From: Bordetella parapertussis
GTDB taxonomy: Bacteria; Pseudomonadota; Gammaproteobacteria; Burkholderiales; SG8-41
Assembly: GCA_945901405.1 (NCBI GenBank)
Contig: CAMDLH010000008.1
Span: forward strand, 1 to 64,000
Direction of reading: 5' to 3'
DNA: 64,000 nt
Shown: positions 50,207 through 61,314 of the stretch, piece by piece
How the letters are laid out: each line of letters starts with the position of its first letter
Numbering within the stretch: position 1 is the stretch's first letter
The notes under the pieces: model-generated
The model's database searches: none
What the model was told of the DNA's origin: nothing
What the model saw: the letters and a program-made list of their open reading frames with translations, nothing else
Position numbers and translations under genes: made by a program

Positions 50207-51748
50207 ATGCAACTCAATCCTTCCGAAATCAGCGAACTCATCAAGAGCCGCATACAGAACCTTGCGAGCACCACCGAAGCGCGCACGCAGGGCACGGTGA
50301 TTTCGGTGACCGACGGTATTTGCCGCATTCACGGCTTGGCTGACGTGATGCAGGGCGAGATGCTGGAGTTCCCGAAAAACACATTCGGCCTCGCGCTGAA
50401 CCTTGAGCGTGACTCCGTCGGCGCGGTGATTCTGGGCGCCTACGAACATATTTCCGAAGGCGACACGGTCAAGACCACCGGCCGCATTCTCGATGTGCCC
50501 ATCGGCCCCGAACTGATCGGTCGCGTGGTGAATTCTCTGGGTCAGCCTATCGACGGCAAAGGCCCCGTCAATGCCAAGATGACCGACGTGATCGAAAAAG
50601 TGGCGCCCGGCGTGATCGCGCGTAAATCGGTATCACAGCCGGTGCAGACCGGCTTGAAGTCGATTGACGCGATGGTGCCCGTAGGCCGCGGTCAGCGTGA
50701 ATTGATCATTGGCGACCGTCAAACCGGCAAGACCGCGGTGGCGATCGACACCATCATCAATCAAAAGGGCAAAGACCTCATTTGCATTTACGTCGCGATC
50801 GGCCAGAAAGCCTCCTCGATCAAGAACGTGATTCGCAAGCTCGAAGAACATGGCGCAATGGCCTACACCATCGTGGTTGCCGCCACGGCCTCGGAATCAG
50901 CGGCGATGCAATTTATTGCGCCCTACTCCGGCTGCACCATGGGCGAGTATTTCCGTGACCGCGGTCAGGACGCGCTGATCATTTATGATGACTTGACCAA
51001 ACAAGCGTGGGCGTATCGCCAAGTATCGCTGCTGTTGCGCCGCCCGCCAGGCCGCGAAGCTTATCCCGGTGACGTGTTTTATTTGCACTCGCGTTTGCTC
51101 GAACGCGCCGCGCGCGTGAACGAAGAATACGTCGAGGCCTTCACCAAGGGCGCGGTCAAGGGTAAGACTGGTTCGCTCACCGCGCTGCCAGTGATTGAAA
51201 CGCAAGCCGGTGACGTGACCGCGTTTGTACCGACCAACGTGATATCGATCACCGACGGTCAGATCTTTCTGGAAACCGATTTGTTCAACGCCGGTATCCG
51301 TCCCGCCATCAACGCCGGTATTTCAGTGTCGCGCGTGGGTGGTGCTGCGCAAACCAAGATTATCAAACGTCTGGGCGGCGGTGTACGTCTGGCGCTCGCG
51401 CAATATCGCGAGCTGGCCGCGTTCGCGCAGTTCGCGTCCGACCTCGACGAAGCCACGCGCAAACAGTTGGAGCGCGGCCGTCTGGTCACCGAACTCATGA
51501 AACAGCCGCAGTACGAGCCCTTGCAGGTGTGGGAAATGGCGCTGACGCTGTTCGCCGTGAACAGCGCGTACTTCGACGACGTGGATGTGAAAAAAGCGTT
51601 GGCGGCGGAGCGCTCCATGCGCGATTACATCAAGGGTAAATTCGGCGACCTGCTGCAGCGCATCGAGGACACCAAGGATTTGACCAAGGACGACGAAGAA
51701 AAACTGCATGCCGCGATCAAGGACTGGAAGCAGAACGGCAGTTATTGA
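50207..51748 (+). CDS. atpA: ATP synthase F1 alpha subunit
   Basis: 513 residues from the ATG at 50207 ([19 protein letters not shown]). The ORF-track start at 50123 lies within atpH. Walker A is [38 protein letters not shown] is the alpha/beta signature. It carries the non-catalytic nucleotide sites and the regulatory contacts. The following spacer contains an AT-rich dispersed motif. Confidence 0.98.
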   Translation: MQLNPSEISELIKSRIQNLASTTEARTQGTVISVTDGICRIHGLADVMQGEMLEFPKNTFGLALNLERDSVGAVILGAYEHISEGDTVKTTGRILDVPIGPELIGRVVNSLGQPIDGKGPVNAKMTDVIEKVAPGVIARKSVSQPVQTGLKSIDAMVPVGRGQRELIIGDRQTGKTAVAIDTIINQKGKDLICIYVAIGQKASSIKNVIRKLEEHGAMAYTIVVAATASESAAMQFIAPYSGCTMGEYFRDRGQDALIIYDDLTKQAWAYRQVSLLLRRPPGREAYPGDVFYLHSRLLERAARVNEEYVEAFTKGAVKGKTGSLTALPVIETQAGDVTAFVPTNVISITDGQIFLETDLFNAGIRPAINAGISVSRVGGAAQTKIIKRLGGGVRLALAQYRELAAFAQFASDLDEATRKQLERGRLVTELMKQPQYEPLQVWEMALTLFAVNSAYFDDVDVKKALAAERSMRDYIKGKFGDLLQRIEDTKDLTKDDEEKLHAAIKDWKQNGSY

Positions 51749-51758
51749 TAGTTAAAAA

Positions 51759-51783
51759 TATCGTTAATAAACAAATACTTACG
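51759..51783. repeat. AT-rich dispersed motif, copy in the atpA-atpG spacer
   Basis: TATCGTTAATAAACAAATACTTACG, a full-length copy in the spacer 10 bases after the atpA stop. It resembles the copy inside the Bug 1 signal peptide (TATCGTTAAAAAACATATACTTAT, minus strand). Confidence 0.7.
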
Positions 51784-51797
51784 TAATAACTTAGGTC

Positions 51798-52661
51798 ATG
51801 CCAGGCTCGAAGGAAATCCGCACCAAGATCAAGAGCGTGCAAAACACGCGCAAGATCACCAAGGCGATGGAAATGGTTGCGGCCTCCAAGATGCGCAAGG
51901 CGCAGGAGCGCATGCGCATGGCGCGCCCGTACGGTGAAAAAATCCGCAACGTCGCCGCGCACATCAGCCACGCCAACCCAGAGTACCGCCATCCGTTTTT
52001 GGTGAACCGCGATTCGGTCAAACGCATCGGCATTATCGTCATCACCACCGACAAGGGCCTGTGCGGCGGCTTGAACACTAATATATTGCGTCTCGCGCTC
52101 AACAAGATCAAAGAGTGGGAAGCGCAAGGCGAGGAAATAGAAGTCTGCACCATCGGCAACAAGGGTTTGGGCTTCATGCAGCGGCTGGGTGCGCAAATCA
52201 GTTCGCAAGTCATCGGTCTGGGCGACAAACCGCACATGGAAAAACTGATTGGCGCGTTGAAAGTCATGCTCGATGGCTACACCGCGGATCGGTTTGACCG
52301 GCTGATGATTTTTTACACCAAGTTTCTCAACACCATGAAGCAGGAACCGGTGATGGAGCAGTTGTTGCCGCTTTCCGGCGATGCGCTCGGCGCGCCCACC
52401 GGCACGTGGGACTACATTTACGAGCCGGACGCAAAAATTGTGCTCGACCAGGTGTTGACGCGCTACGTCGAGGCGCTGATTTATCAGGCGGTGTCCGAAA
52501 ACATGTCCTCCGAGCAATCGGCGCGCATGGTGGCGATGAAAGCCGCGTCGGACAACGCGGGCAGTGTGATCGACGAGCTGACGCTGATTTATAACAAATC
52601 GCGTCAGGCGAGTATTACGAAAGAGCTGTCGGAGATTGTCGGCGGCGCGGCAGCGGTATAG
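51798..52661 (+). CDS. atpG: ATP synthase F1 gamma subunit
   Basis: 287 residues, central rotating shaft. The N-terminal helix [38 protein letters not shown] and the C-terminal helix [54 protein letters not shown] are the two coiled-coil strands; [11 protein letters not shown] is the conserved Rossmann-domain motif. Confidence 0.98.
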   Translation: MPGSKEIRTKIKSVQNTRKITKAMEMVAASKMRKAQERMRMARPYGEKIRNVAAHISHANPEYRHPFLVNRDSVKRIGIIVITTDKGLCGGLNTNILRLALNKIKEWEAQGEEIEVCTIGNKGLGFMQRLGAQISSQVIGLGDKPHMEKLIGALKVMLDGYTADRFDRLMIFYTKFLNTMKQEPVMEQLLPLSGDALGAPTGTWDYIYEPDAKIVLDQVLTRYVEALIYQAVSENMSSEQSARMVAMKAASDNAGSVIDELTLIYNKSRQASITKELSEIVGGAAAV

Positions 52662-52675
52662 AGATAATTGACTAG

Positions 52676-54085
<1,410 letters not shown>

Positions 54086-54089
54086 GACC

Positions 54090-54521
54090 ATGGCCGAAGC
54101 CGTACACACCATGCACGTAGACGTTGTCAGCGCCGAAGAGCAAATCTACTCGGGCGAGGCGGAATTTGTCGTGCTGCCGGGCGAAGCAGGCGAACTTGGC
54201 ATCTATCCGCGTCACACGCCGCTGATCACGCGCATCAAGCCGGGCGCGGTGCGCATCAAGGTGCCGGGGCAGACCGAAGAAGAATTCGTTTTTGTCGCCG
54301 GCGGCGTGCTGGAAGTGCAGCCCAAGCTGGTAACCGTATTAGCCGACACCGCGATACGCGGCGCCGATCTCGATGAAGCGAAAGCCACCGAGGCGCTCAA
54401 GCAGGCCGAAGAAGCGCGCAAGAATGCGCAAAGCAAGCAGGAAATCGCCACGGTCGAGGCCGAATTCTCCATGCTGGCCGCGCAGCTTGCGGCAATCCAG
54501 AAGCTGCGTAAGAAACGCTGA
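54090..54521 (+). CDS. atpC: ATP synthase F1 epsilon subunit
   Basis: 143 residues. The N-terminal beta-sandwich begins [46 protein letters not shown], with a C-terminal two-helix hairpin ([22 protein letters not shown]...). It couples the gamma shaft to the c ring and can inhibit ATP hydrolysis. Last gene of the ATP synthase operon; a strong terminator follows. Confidence 0.97.
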   Translation: MAEAVHTMHVDVVSAEEQIYSGEAEFVVLPGEAGELGIYPRHTPLITRIKPGAVRIKVPGQTEEEFVFVAGGVLEVQPKLVTVLADTAIRGADLDEAKATEALKQAEEARKNAQSKQEIATVEAEFSMLAAQLAAIQKLRKKR

Positions 54522-54550
54522 GTTGATATTTTCCGGCGGTAGTGCAACAG

Positions 54551-54581
54551 GGGCGGTCGCAAACCGCCCTTTTTCTTTTTT
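54551..54581 (+). terminator. Rho-independent terminator of the atp operon
   Basis: GGGCGGT, loop CGCAA, ACCGCCC, then TTTTTCTTTTTT: a perfect 7-bp GC-rich stem followed by a T-run, 29 bases after the atpC stop. Confidence 0.9.
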
Positions 54582-54616
54582 GCGCGAGGGAAATTCCCGC
54601 GCCATACTATCCGTCC

Positions 54617-56140
54617 ATGGATACGAATACTACGAATGGCCATTTCGATTTGCTGGTTGTCGGCGGCGGCATCAACGGTGCCGGAATCGCCCGTGACGCG
54701 GCAGGCCGTGGGCTGAAAGTCCTGCTGTGTGAGCAGCACGATCTCGCGCAGCACACCTCGTCCGCCAGCAGCAAGCTGGTGCACGGTGGATTGCGTTACC
54801 TCGAACAATACGAATTTCGTTTGGTATCCGAGTCGCTGGGTGAACGGGAGGTGTTGCTGCGCGCGGCGCCGCACATCGTGCACCCGATGCGTTTCGTGAT
54901 GCCGCATGTGCCGGAGCTGCGGCCTGCCTGGATGATACGCGCGGGACTTTTTCTCTACGACTATCTCGCGCGCCGCGATACCTTGCCCGGTTCGCATGGC
55001 ATTGATTTGCGAGTTGCGCCTTACAACGCCGGCCTCAAGCCCGGACTGAGCAAGGGTTTCATCTATTCCGATTGCTGGGTAGACGACGCGCGCCTGGTAG
55101 TTGCCAACGCACGCGCCGCCGCCGAATCAGGTGCGATCATACTCACGCGCACGGCGTGCGTGGGCGCAAGCCGCGATGGCACGCGGTGGCGGGTGACGTT
55201 GCAACGCGAAGATGGCGTGACGCAGAATGTGTCGTGTGCTGCCTTGGTCAATGTCACCGGCCCTTGGGCGAAAGACTTTATCAATAAAAACATATACTTA
55301 CAGACTACCTTCGGATTGAAGCTGGTGAAAGGCAGTCACATCGTGGTGCCACGCCTCTACGATGGAGACCACGCATTCATTTTGCAGAATGACGATCGGC
55401 GAGTGGTGTTTGTTTATCCCTATCAAAATCAATACACGCTGATCGGCACCACGGATGTTGAACATCACGGCGCACCCGGCGAGTGCGAGGCCAGCACCGA
55501 AGAAATCGAATATTTGTGCCGTGCCGCGAACCGCTACTTCGCGCGTGAACTCAAACCCGAGGATGTCGTATGGCACTACAGTGGCATACGCCCGTTGTTC
55601 GACGACGGCGCGAAAAATGTTTCCAAGATCACTCGCGATTACACCCTGCGCGTCGACGGCGACGATCACACCGCGCCCGTGCTTTCGGTGTTCGGCGGAA
55701 AAATAACAACCTATCGTAAGCTTGCCGAACACGCATTGGAAAAAATCGCGCCGTGGTTCACGCAAATGAAAGCGCCGTGGACCGAACACGCATTGCTGCC
55801 GGGCGGCGAACTGGGCGCCGCCACTTTCGATGATTTTGTAAAGATGTTGCATGACGGCTATCCCGAGCTGCCCGTTACGCTGATCAAGGTGCTTGCCCAC
55901 AGGCACGGCAGTGCCGCGCGCGCAGTTCTGGGTAACGTGAAAACAATCGCGGACCTCGGCACATCGTTCGGCGACAACCTCTATGCGCGCGAAGTTGACT
56001 ACTTCATGGAACACGAATGGGCCGCCAGCGCCGAAGACGTATTGTGGCGCCGTACCAAGGCAGGCTTAACTGTAAATCCCTTGCAAAAACAATTGCTTAC
56101 AGAATATATGTTGCACCATAGTAAGTCAGTCGTGAGATAA
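54617..56140 (+). CDS. glpD: Glycerol-3-phosphate dehydrogenase (FAD, aerobic)
   Basis: 507 residues from the ATG at 54617 ([44 protein letters not shown]). The ORF-track start at 54542 lies in the atpC terminator. The FAD motif [37 protein letters not shown] and [14 protein letters not shown] are diagnostic. It oxidises glycerol 3-phosphate to dihydroxyacetone phosphate at the inner membrane and reduces quinone. It sits between the atp operon and glmU, where betaproteobacteria often have atpC next to glmU. An AT-rich motif copy lies inside the gene ([10 protein letters not shown]). Confidence 0.96.
   Translation: MDTNTTNGHFDLLVVGGGINGAGIARDAAGRGLKVLLCEQHDLAQHTSSASSKLVHGGLRYLEQYEFRLVSESLGEREVLLRAAPHIVHPMRFVMPHVPELRPAWMIRAGLFLYDYLARRDTLPGSHGIDLRVAPYNAGLKPGLSKGFIYSDCWVDDARLVVANARAAAESGAIILTRTACVGASRDGTRWRVTLQREDGVTQNVSCAALVNVTGPWAKDFINKNIYLQTTFGLKLVKGSHIVVPRLYDGDHAFILQNDDRRVVFVYPYQNQYTLIGTTDVEHHGAPGECEASTEEIEYLCRAANRYFARELKPEDVVWHYSGIRPLFDDGAKNVSKITRDYTLRVDGDDHTAPVLSVFGGKITTYRKLAEHALEKIAPWFTQMKAPWTEHALLPGGELGAATFDDFVKMLHDGYPELPVTLIKVLAHRHGSAARAVLGNVKTIADLGTSFGDNLYAREVDYFMEHEWAASAEDVLWRRTKAGLTVNPLQKQLLTEYMLHHSKSVVR
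55279..55303. repeat. AT-rich dispersed motif, copy inside glpD
   Basis: TATCAATAAAAACATATACTTACAG lies in frame inside glpD. It encodes INKNIYLQ at a position where the flanking protein is well conserved. Confidence 0.55.
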
Positions 56141-56147
56141 TTTTCAC

Positions 56148-57506
56148 ATGTCACTGAACGTAGTCATACTCGCCGCCGGACAAGGCAAGCGCATGAACTC
56201 GCGGCTGCCGAAAGTGCTGCACGCGCTTGCCGGCAAACCGCTGCTCGCGCATGTGATCGCCACCGCGCGCGCGTTGTCGCCAGAGAAAATCATCGTGGTC
56301 TACGGCCATGGCGGCGAGGCCGTGCGCAACGCCGTTGCCGCGCCGGACATCGAATTCGCCTTGCAGGCCGAGCAAAAAGGCACTGGCCACGCGTTGCAAC
56401 AGGCGCTGCCCTATCTGGCCAAGGCCGACACGACACTGGTGCTTTACGGCGACGTGCCGCTGACGCGCGCTGAAACATTGCGCGGCCTGATTTCCGGCAA
56501 AGGCGCGCGCATATTGACCGCGCTGCTTGACGAGCCTGCGGGATACGGTCGCATCGTGCGCAAGAATAAACAAGTGCGCGCAATCGTCGAAGAAAAAGAC
56601 GCGAGCGCCGCACAAAGGAAAATTCGCGAAGTAAACACCGGCATCATGGCGCTGCCCACGGTGCGCCTCGCGCGCTGGCTCGGCAAATTAAAGCCGCTGA
56701 ACGCGCAAAAAGAATACTACCTTACCGATATCGTGCCGCTGGCCCTGAGCGACAAGGTTCCCGTCGCTGGCATCCCGGTTGTGGATGCGTGGGAGACGTT
56801 GGGCGTCAACAGCAAGACCCATCTTGCGCAACTCGAACGCCATGTGCAGCAGCAAACCGCGCATCGTTTACTGGAACAAGGCGTCACACTGGCGGACCCG
56901 GCGCGCGTGGATGTGCGCGGCGAGCTTGCCTGCGGGCGCGATGTCAGCATCGACATCAATTGCATATTCGAGGGCACTGTGTCGCTAGCCGATAACGTGT
57001 CGGTGGGCGCGCACTGTGTGCTACAGAATATTTTCGTGGAAGCGGGCACACGCATAGAGCCGTACTCGCATCTGGTGGATGCAAGCATCGGCGCTAACTG
57101 CCGTATCGGCCCTTATGCGCGCATACGGCCCGGCACCAAGCTTGCGCACGACGTGCACATCGGTAATTTCGTCGAGGTCAAGGCAAGCGACATCGGCGCG
57201 GGTTCCAAGGCGAATCATCTGGCGTACATCGGAGACTCCAGCGTCGGCAGCGAGGTCAACGTGGGCGCGGGCACCATCACCTGCAATTACGACGGTGCGA
57301 ACAAACACCGCACCATCATCGAAGACAATGTACATATCGGCTCCGACGTGCAACTGGTCGCTCCGGTAACGGTGGCAAAAGGCGTGACAGTTGCCGCGGG
57401 TACAACGGTTTGGAAGAACACGTCCGAAGGCGGACTCATACTCAATGCGAAAACGCAGGAGCACCGCCCCGCCTGGCAGCGCCCTCAAAAGAATGTGAAA
57501 AAATAA
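56148..57506 (+). CDS. glmU: Bifunctional GlcN-1-P acetyltransferase / GlcNAc-1-P uridyltransferase
   Basis: 452 residues. The N-terminal uridyltransferase domain starts [33 protein letters not shown] and has [14 protein letters not shown]. From about residue 250 the left-handed beta-helix acetyltransferase follows (hexapeptides such as [57 protein letters not shown]). It makes UDP-GlcNAc for peptidoglycan and LPS. It ends one base before glmS, so the pathway genes are adjacent. Confidence 0.97.
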   Translation: MSLNVVILAAGQGKRMNSRLPKVLHALAGKPLLAHVIATARALSPEKIIVVYGHGGEAVRNAVAAPDIEFALQAEQKGTGHALQQALPYLAKADTTLVLYGDVPLTRAETLRGLISGKGARILTALLDEPAGYGRIVRKNKQVRAIVEEKDASAAQRKIREVNTGIMALPTVRLARWLGKLKPLNAQKEYYLTDIVPLALSDKVPVAGIPVVDAWETLGVNSKTHLAQLERHVQQQTAHRLLEQGVTLADPARVDVRGELACGRDVSIDINCIFEGTVSLADNVSVGAHCVLQNIFVEAGTRIEPYSHLVDASIGANCRIGPYARIRPGTKLAHDVHIGNFVEVKASDIGAGSKANHLAYIGDSSVGSEVNVGAGTITCNYDGANKHRTIIEDNVHIGSDVQLVAPVTVAKGVTVAAGTTVWKNTSEGGLILNAKTQEHRPAWQRPQKNVKK

Positions 57507-57507
57507 C

Positions 57508-59334
57508 ATGTGCGGCATCGTCGGCGCCATAGCCAAACGCAATGTAGTTCCCATCCTGATCGAAGGCTTGAAACGCCTCGAGTATCGCGGCTACGACTCC
57601 GCTGGTATCGCGGTGTTGAACGGAAGTCTGAAGCGCGTGCGCAGCACCGGCCGCGTGGCGGAACTTGAAAAACTAGCGCAATCGCAGGGCTTGGATGGTG
57701 CGCTCGGCATCGCGCACACCCGCTGGGCAACGCATGGCGTGCCGTCCGAAAAAAACGCTCACCCGCATGTTTCCGGCGGCGTGACGGTGGTGCATAACGG
57801 CATCATCGAAAATCACGAAGAAATGCGCAAGAAGCTGCGCGCGCAAGGCTACGAGTTCGTATCCGACACCGACACCGAAGTCATTGCGCACCTGGTGCAT
57901 TCGCATCTCGCGGGCGGCGGCAGCCTGTTCGATGCCGTGCGGCGCGCGGCCGCTGAGCTCATCGGCGCGTACGCGATCGCGGTGTTAAGCGATAAGGATC
58001 ATCAGCACATGATCGTCGCGCGCCATGGAGCGCCATTGTTGTTGGGCTTGGGCGACGGCGAAACGTTCGCCGCGTCGGACGCCTCGGCGCTGGTGCAAGT
58101 GACGCAGAAAATGGTTTATCTCGAAGATGGCGACTGCGCTGAAATCACCTTGGACGGCGCGCGTATCGTCGATGCCAAAGGCAATGCAATTGAGCGCGCC
58201 GTGCATGTTTCGCAGCTCACCGCCGCAGCCGTGGAGTTGGGGCCCTATCGCCATTTCATGCAGAAGGAAATCTTCGAGCAGCCGATGGCCGTGGCCAACA
58301 CCCTGGAAATGGTCACCCGCGCGCAAACGCTCTCGCCAAACCTGTTCGGCGCCAAAGCCGAAGAAGTATTTTCTCAATTAAAACAAATACTTATACTCGC
58401 CTGCGGCACCAGCTACCATGCCGGTATGGTGGCGCGTTATTGGCTGGAAGGGATCGCGGGGGTGCCGTGTAACGTCGAGATCGCCAGCGAATATCGTTAT
58501 CGCGAGTCGGTGCCCGACCCGCGTACGCTGGTGATCACGATTTCGCAATCAGGTGAAACCGCCGACACGCTGGCGGCCCTGCAGTACGCTAAAACGTTGG
58601 GTCAGCAACACAGCCTGTCGATATGCAACGTACCGGAATCCGCGTTGGTGCGTGCCTCGGATTTGCGTTTTCTCACGCGCGCCGGGCCGGAGATCGGCGT
58701 CGCCTCCACCAAGGCGTTTACCACGCAACTCGCGGCGCTCGCATTGCTCACCATGGTGATCGGCAAGTTAAGAGGCCGTATCACGGCCGAGCGCGAAGCG
58801 GCGCTGCTTAACGAATTGCGTCACTTGCCCACCGCGCTGTCCACGGTGTTGCACGTGGAGCCGCAAATAAAAATGTGGGCGGAAAAATTCATGGGCCGCC
58901 ATCACGCGTTGTTCCTGGGCCGCGGCGTACACTGGCCGATCGCGATGGAAGGCGCGTTGAAATTGAAGGAGATTTCGTACATCCACGCCGAAGCTTACGC
59001 CGCGGGTGAATTGAAACACGGCCCGCTGGCGCTGGTGGACAAGTACATGCCGGTGGTGGCGATCGCGCCTAAAGACGCGCTGCTGGAAAAGCTGAAATCA
59101 AACCTGCAGGAAGTGCGCGCGCGCGGCGGCGAGTTGCACGTGCTGGCCGATCAGGACACGAAAATCACGCCCGAAGACGGCATGCACGTAATCCGCATGC
59201 CCGATCATGCGGGGATGTTGTCACCGATACTGCATACGATACCGCTGCAACTGCTGGCGTACCACGCGGCACTTGAGCGCGGCAACGACGTGGATAAGCC
59301 GCGCAATCTGGCGAAAAGCGTCACCGTCGAATAA
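57508..59334 (+). CDS. glmS: Glutamine-fructose-6-phosphate aminotransferase
   Basis: 608 residues. The glutaminase domain starts [33 protein letters not shown] with Cys2 intact, in contrast to the asparagine-synthetase-like proteins in this window. Two SIS domains follow ([80 protein letters not shown]), and the C-terminus is LAKSVTVE. It makes glucosamine 6-phosphate. No glmS ribozyme can precede it, because glmU ends one base upstream. An AT-rich motif copy lies within the gene. Confidence 0.98.
   Translation: MCGIVGAIAKRNVVPILIEGLKRLEYRGYDSAGIAVLNGSLKRVRSTGRVAELEKLAQSQGLDGALGIAHTRWATHGVPSEKNAHPHVSGGVTVVHNGIIENHEEMRKKLRAQGYEFVSDTDTEVIAHLVHSHLAGGGSLFDAVRRAAAELIGAYAIAVLSDKDHQHMIVARHGAPLLLGLGDGETFAASDASALVQVTQKMVYLEDGDCAEITLDGARIVDAKGNAIERAVHVSQLTAAAVELGPYRHFMQKEIFEQPMAVANTLEMVTRAQTLSPNLFGAKAEEVFSQLKQILILACGTSYHAGMVARYWLEGIAGVPCNVEIASEYRYRESVPDPRTLVITISQSGETADTLAALQYAKTLGQQHSLSICNVPESALVRASDLRFLTRAGPEIGVASTKAFTTQLAALALLTMVIGKLRGRITAEREAALLNELRHLPTALSTVLHVEPQIKMWAEKFMGRHHALFLGRGVHWPIAMEGALKLKEISYIHAEAYAAGELKHGPLALVDKYMPVVAIAPKDALLEKLKSNLQEVRARGGELHVLADQDTKITPEDGMHVIRMPDHAGMLSPILHTIPLQLLAYHAALERGNDVDKPRNLAKSVTVE
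58374..58396. repeat. AT-rich dispersed motif, copy inside glmS
   Basis: TCAATTAAAACAAATACTTATAC shares the exact 13-mer AAACAAATACTTA with the atpA-atpG spacer copy. It encodes QLKQILIL just before the first SIS-domain motif. Confidence 0.45.
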
Positions 59335-59347
59335 CGACCGCGACGGT

Positions 59348-60004
59348 TTACTGCGCGGCGGCCTTGGCGCGCCGCTCGCGCGCGACGTTGATCAACGCTT
59401 CCATCACCGGCACGAGATTTTTCACTCCGCCCGCGATGCCGCTGGTGGACATGAAACGCCCGTCCACCACGATCGCAGGCGTGCCCGAGATGGCATAGGC
59501 GCGCGACATATTCACCGCGCGTATCACGCGGTTTTGCACATCCTTCGAGTGATACGCCGCCAGCCATTTGTCCTTGTCGATGCCGTTTTTGACGGCCCAT
59601 TCCTCGACTTGTTCCGGAATATTCGAGATCAACCGTTCCTTGTGGTGTGCGTCAAACGCCTTATCGTGCAACTTGTCCGCGACGCCGAGCACGTCGAGCG
59701 TGTAATACATGTGCGCCTGCGCGAGCCAGTTCTCGCGCAATACCGCCGGGATGCGCCGTACCACCACATCGTCAGGCTTGTTCTTGAGCCATTCATTAAA
59801 CAGCGGCATCAGCTCGTAGCAATACGGGCATCCGTACCAGAAGAAATCGATAACCTCGATCTTGCCGGCTTCTTGCAGCGGCTGCTGCATGATAACGACG
59901 AAGTTCTGGTTGGGTTTTAGCTCGATGGATTGCGCGTTTACCGCCGTGGAGAAACACAACGCCGCGATCGTTGTAAAAAAACACCGGGCGATTTTACCGA
60001 GCAT
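59348..60004 (-). CDS. Second DsbA-like thiol:disulfide oxidoreductase
   Basis: 218 residues with a signal peptide (MLGKIARCFFTTIAALCFSTAVNAQS). Thioredoxin fold with the active site FFWYGCPYCYELMP (CPYC), the inserted helical domain, and the cis-Pro loop SGTPAIVVDGRFM. It should introduce disulfides into exported proteins. Its redox motif differs from that of the adjacent paralogue (CSHC), so the pair may differ in redox potential or clients. It starts 3 bases after the paralogue and is the last gene of the priA-argS-SPOR-dsbA run. Confidence 0.9.
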   Translation of the reverse strand: MLGKIARCFFTTIAALCFSTAVNAQSIELKPNQNFVVIMQQPLQEAGKIEVIDFFWYGCPYCYELMPLFNEWLKNKPDDVVVRRIPAVLRENWLAQAHMYYTLDVLGVADKLHDKAFDAHHKERLISNIPEQVEEWAVKNGIDKDKWLAAYHSKDVQNRVIRAVNMSRAYAISGTPAIVVDGRFMSTSGIAGGVKNLVPVMEALINVARERRAKAAAQ

Positions 60005-60007
60005 GAT

Positions 60008-60679
60008 TTACTTTCCGGTTTTGCGCGAGGCGCGCGCCATGGCTATTACTTGATCGACCGCCGTGAAAAATCGCGCGTAGTCGACGCTATTGCCACCCAT
60101 GAAGCTGCCGGGCGACATCAGATAACGGCCATCCACCACCATTGCCGGCGTGCCGGTAATATCGTGCGCGGCAGTGATGTCCTTGGTGCGCTGCGCCTTG
60201 CTCGCAACGGCAAAGGAATTATAAGTATCGACGAATTTCTTCCGATCCACTCCCTTGGTGGCAACCCAGTCAAACAACGTCGTTTGATCCTTGAACAGTG
60301 TCTTCGGATCGAGCTTGTTCTGCGCATGAATCGCGGCGAATACTTCACTATGAAGTTTATCCACCAGCCCCATTGCTTCTATTGTGTAGTAGGTTCGTGC
60401 GAGTTGCACCCAGGTGTCGTTGAATGCCGCAGGCTGGCGCTTGAGTTCCACATCGAGCGGCAGTTTTTTCAGCCATGCATGTAACGCGGGCTGAAGGTTA
60501 TTGCAGTGTGAACAGCCGTACCAGAAAAATTCAGAAACCTGAATTTTGTTGCCGCTGTCGGTGGGTTGCGGCGGTTTGAGAACCTGGTAATCCTTGCCCG
60601 CCATCGGCTGCGCCATGGCGGACGTGCCGCACAACAATGCCGCACATACAAACAATGCCCAGCGCTTTAATACTTTCAT
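60008..60679 (-). CDS. dsbA: DsbA-type thiol:disulfide oxidoreductase
   Basis: 223 residues from the ATG at 60679 (signal peptide MKVLKRWALFVCAALLCGTSAMAQ). The upstream ORF extension to 60838 overlaps the SPOR gene and is rejected; GGAG lies 7 bases before the ATG. Active site FFWYGCSHCNNLQP (CSHC) and cis-Pro loop TGTPAMVVDGRYL. It catalyses disulfide formation in the periplasm, usually re-oxidised by DsbB. It follows the SPOR gene by 38 bases, an order common in betaproteobacteria. Confidence 0.93.
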   Translation of the reverse strand: MKVLKRWALFVCAALLCGTSAMAQPMAGKDYQVLKPPQPTDSGNKIQVSEFFWYGCSHCNNLQPALHAWLKKLPLDVELKRQPAAFNDTWVQLARTYYTIEAMGLVDKLHSEVFAAIHAQNKLDPKTLFKDQTTLFDWVATKGVDRKKFVDTYNSFAVASKAQRTKDITAAHDITGTPAMVVDGRYLMSPGSFMGGNSVDYARFFTAVDQVIAMARASRKTGK

Positions 60680-60717
60680 GCTTGCTCCATTCAAACTTGC
60701 CGCTGGAAAACTACTAA

Positions 60718-61305
60718 CTATTTTCCGGACTCGCGCACCTTGATTAGAGTGGTGTCGACGCCGTTTTGTTTCAGCGTGTTGCGCGCGCGATTCACTTCTT
60801 CGACATCGGTATAGGGGCCTACCCGCACGCGATGCCACACGCCTTTGTCGGGCAGCGTCGTGGTTTGGATAGCCGCTTCTACGCCAAGCAACGCCAGCCG
60901 CGCCTTGAGATTGTCCGCGTCCGGTGCGCTTTGAAATGCACCGGCTTGCAGATAAAACGCTTCCTTGCCCGCGGCCGTTGACTTTTGAGCGTCCTTTAAC
61001 TGCTGGTCGGTGGCCGGCTCTTCCTTGCCCGGCAGCACTGTGTAGAAATCAAACCGCGGCTTGTCTTTATCCGCGGCCTTGGCGGGCGGCTCAGCCGTCT
61101 TCGGCGCGGGGGTTGCCCTGGGCGGCTCCAACTTGGGCGCCGGCGGCGCGGGTTTGGGGCTGAACGGGTTGGGCATCTTGTTGATATACCAGGCCACGGC
61201 GAGCGCCAGCGCCAGCCCCAGCACGAGGCCGATCATGATGCCGAGCAGCATCGAACCTTTGCGGCCGCCGGTGTGTTTTTCGGGCTTTTTGTAGTCTTTT
61301 GGCAT
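60718..61305 (-). CDS. SPOR-domain membrane protein (FtsN-like)
   Basis: 195 residues. Short cytoplasmic N-terminus (MPKDYKKPEKHTGGRKG), one helix (SMLLGIMIGLVLGLALALAVAWYI), a Pro/Ala/Lys-rich periplasmic linker, and a C-terminal SPOR domain from about residue 118 (YLQAGAFQSAPDADNLKARLALLGVEAAIQ...WHRVRVGPYTDVEEVNRARNTLKQNGVDTTLIKV). SPOR domains bind denuded septal peptidoglycan, and this layout is that of FtsN-like division proteins. It starts 9 bases after argS. Confidence 0.9.
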   Translation of the reverse strand: MPKDYKKPEKHTGGRKGSMLLGIMIGLVLGLALALAVAWYINKMPNPFSPKPAPPAPKLEPPRATPAPKTAEPPAKAADKDKPRFDFYTVLPGKEEPATDQQLKDAQKSTAAGKEAFYLQAGAFQSAPDADNLKARLALLGVEAAIQTTTLPDKGVWHRVRVGPYTDVEEVNRARNTLKQNGVDTTLIKVRESGK

Positions 61306-61314
61306 GGCGCTATC

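Noticed and set aside
57480-57508. Possible glmS ribozyme before glmS
   Set aside because: glmU ends one base before the glmS start, leaving no room; the ribozyme is a Gram-positive feature.
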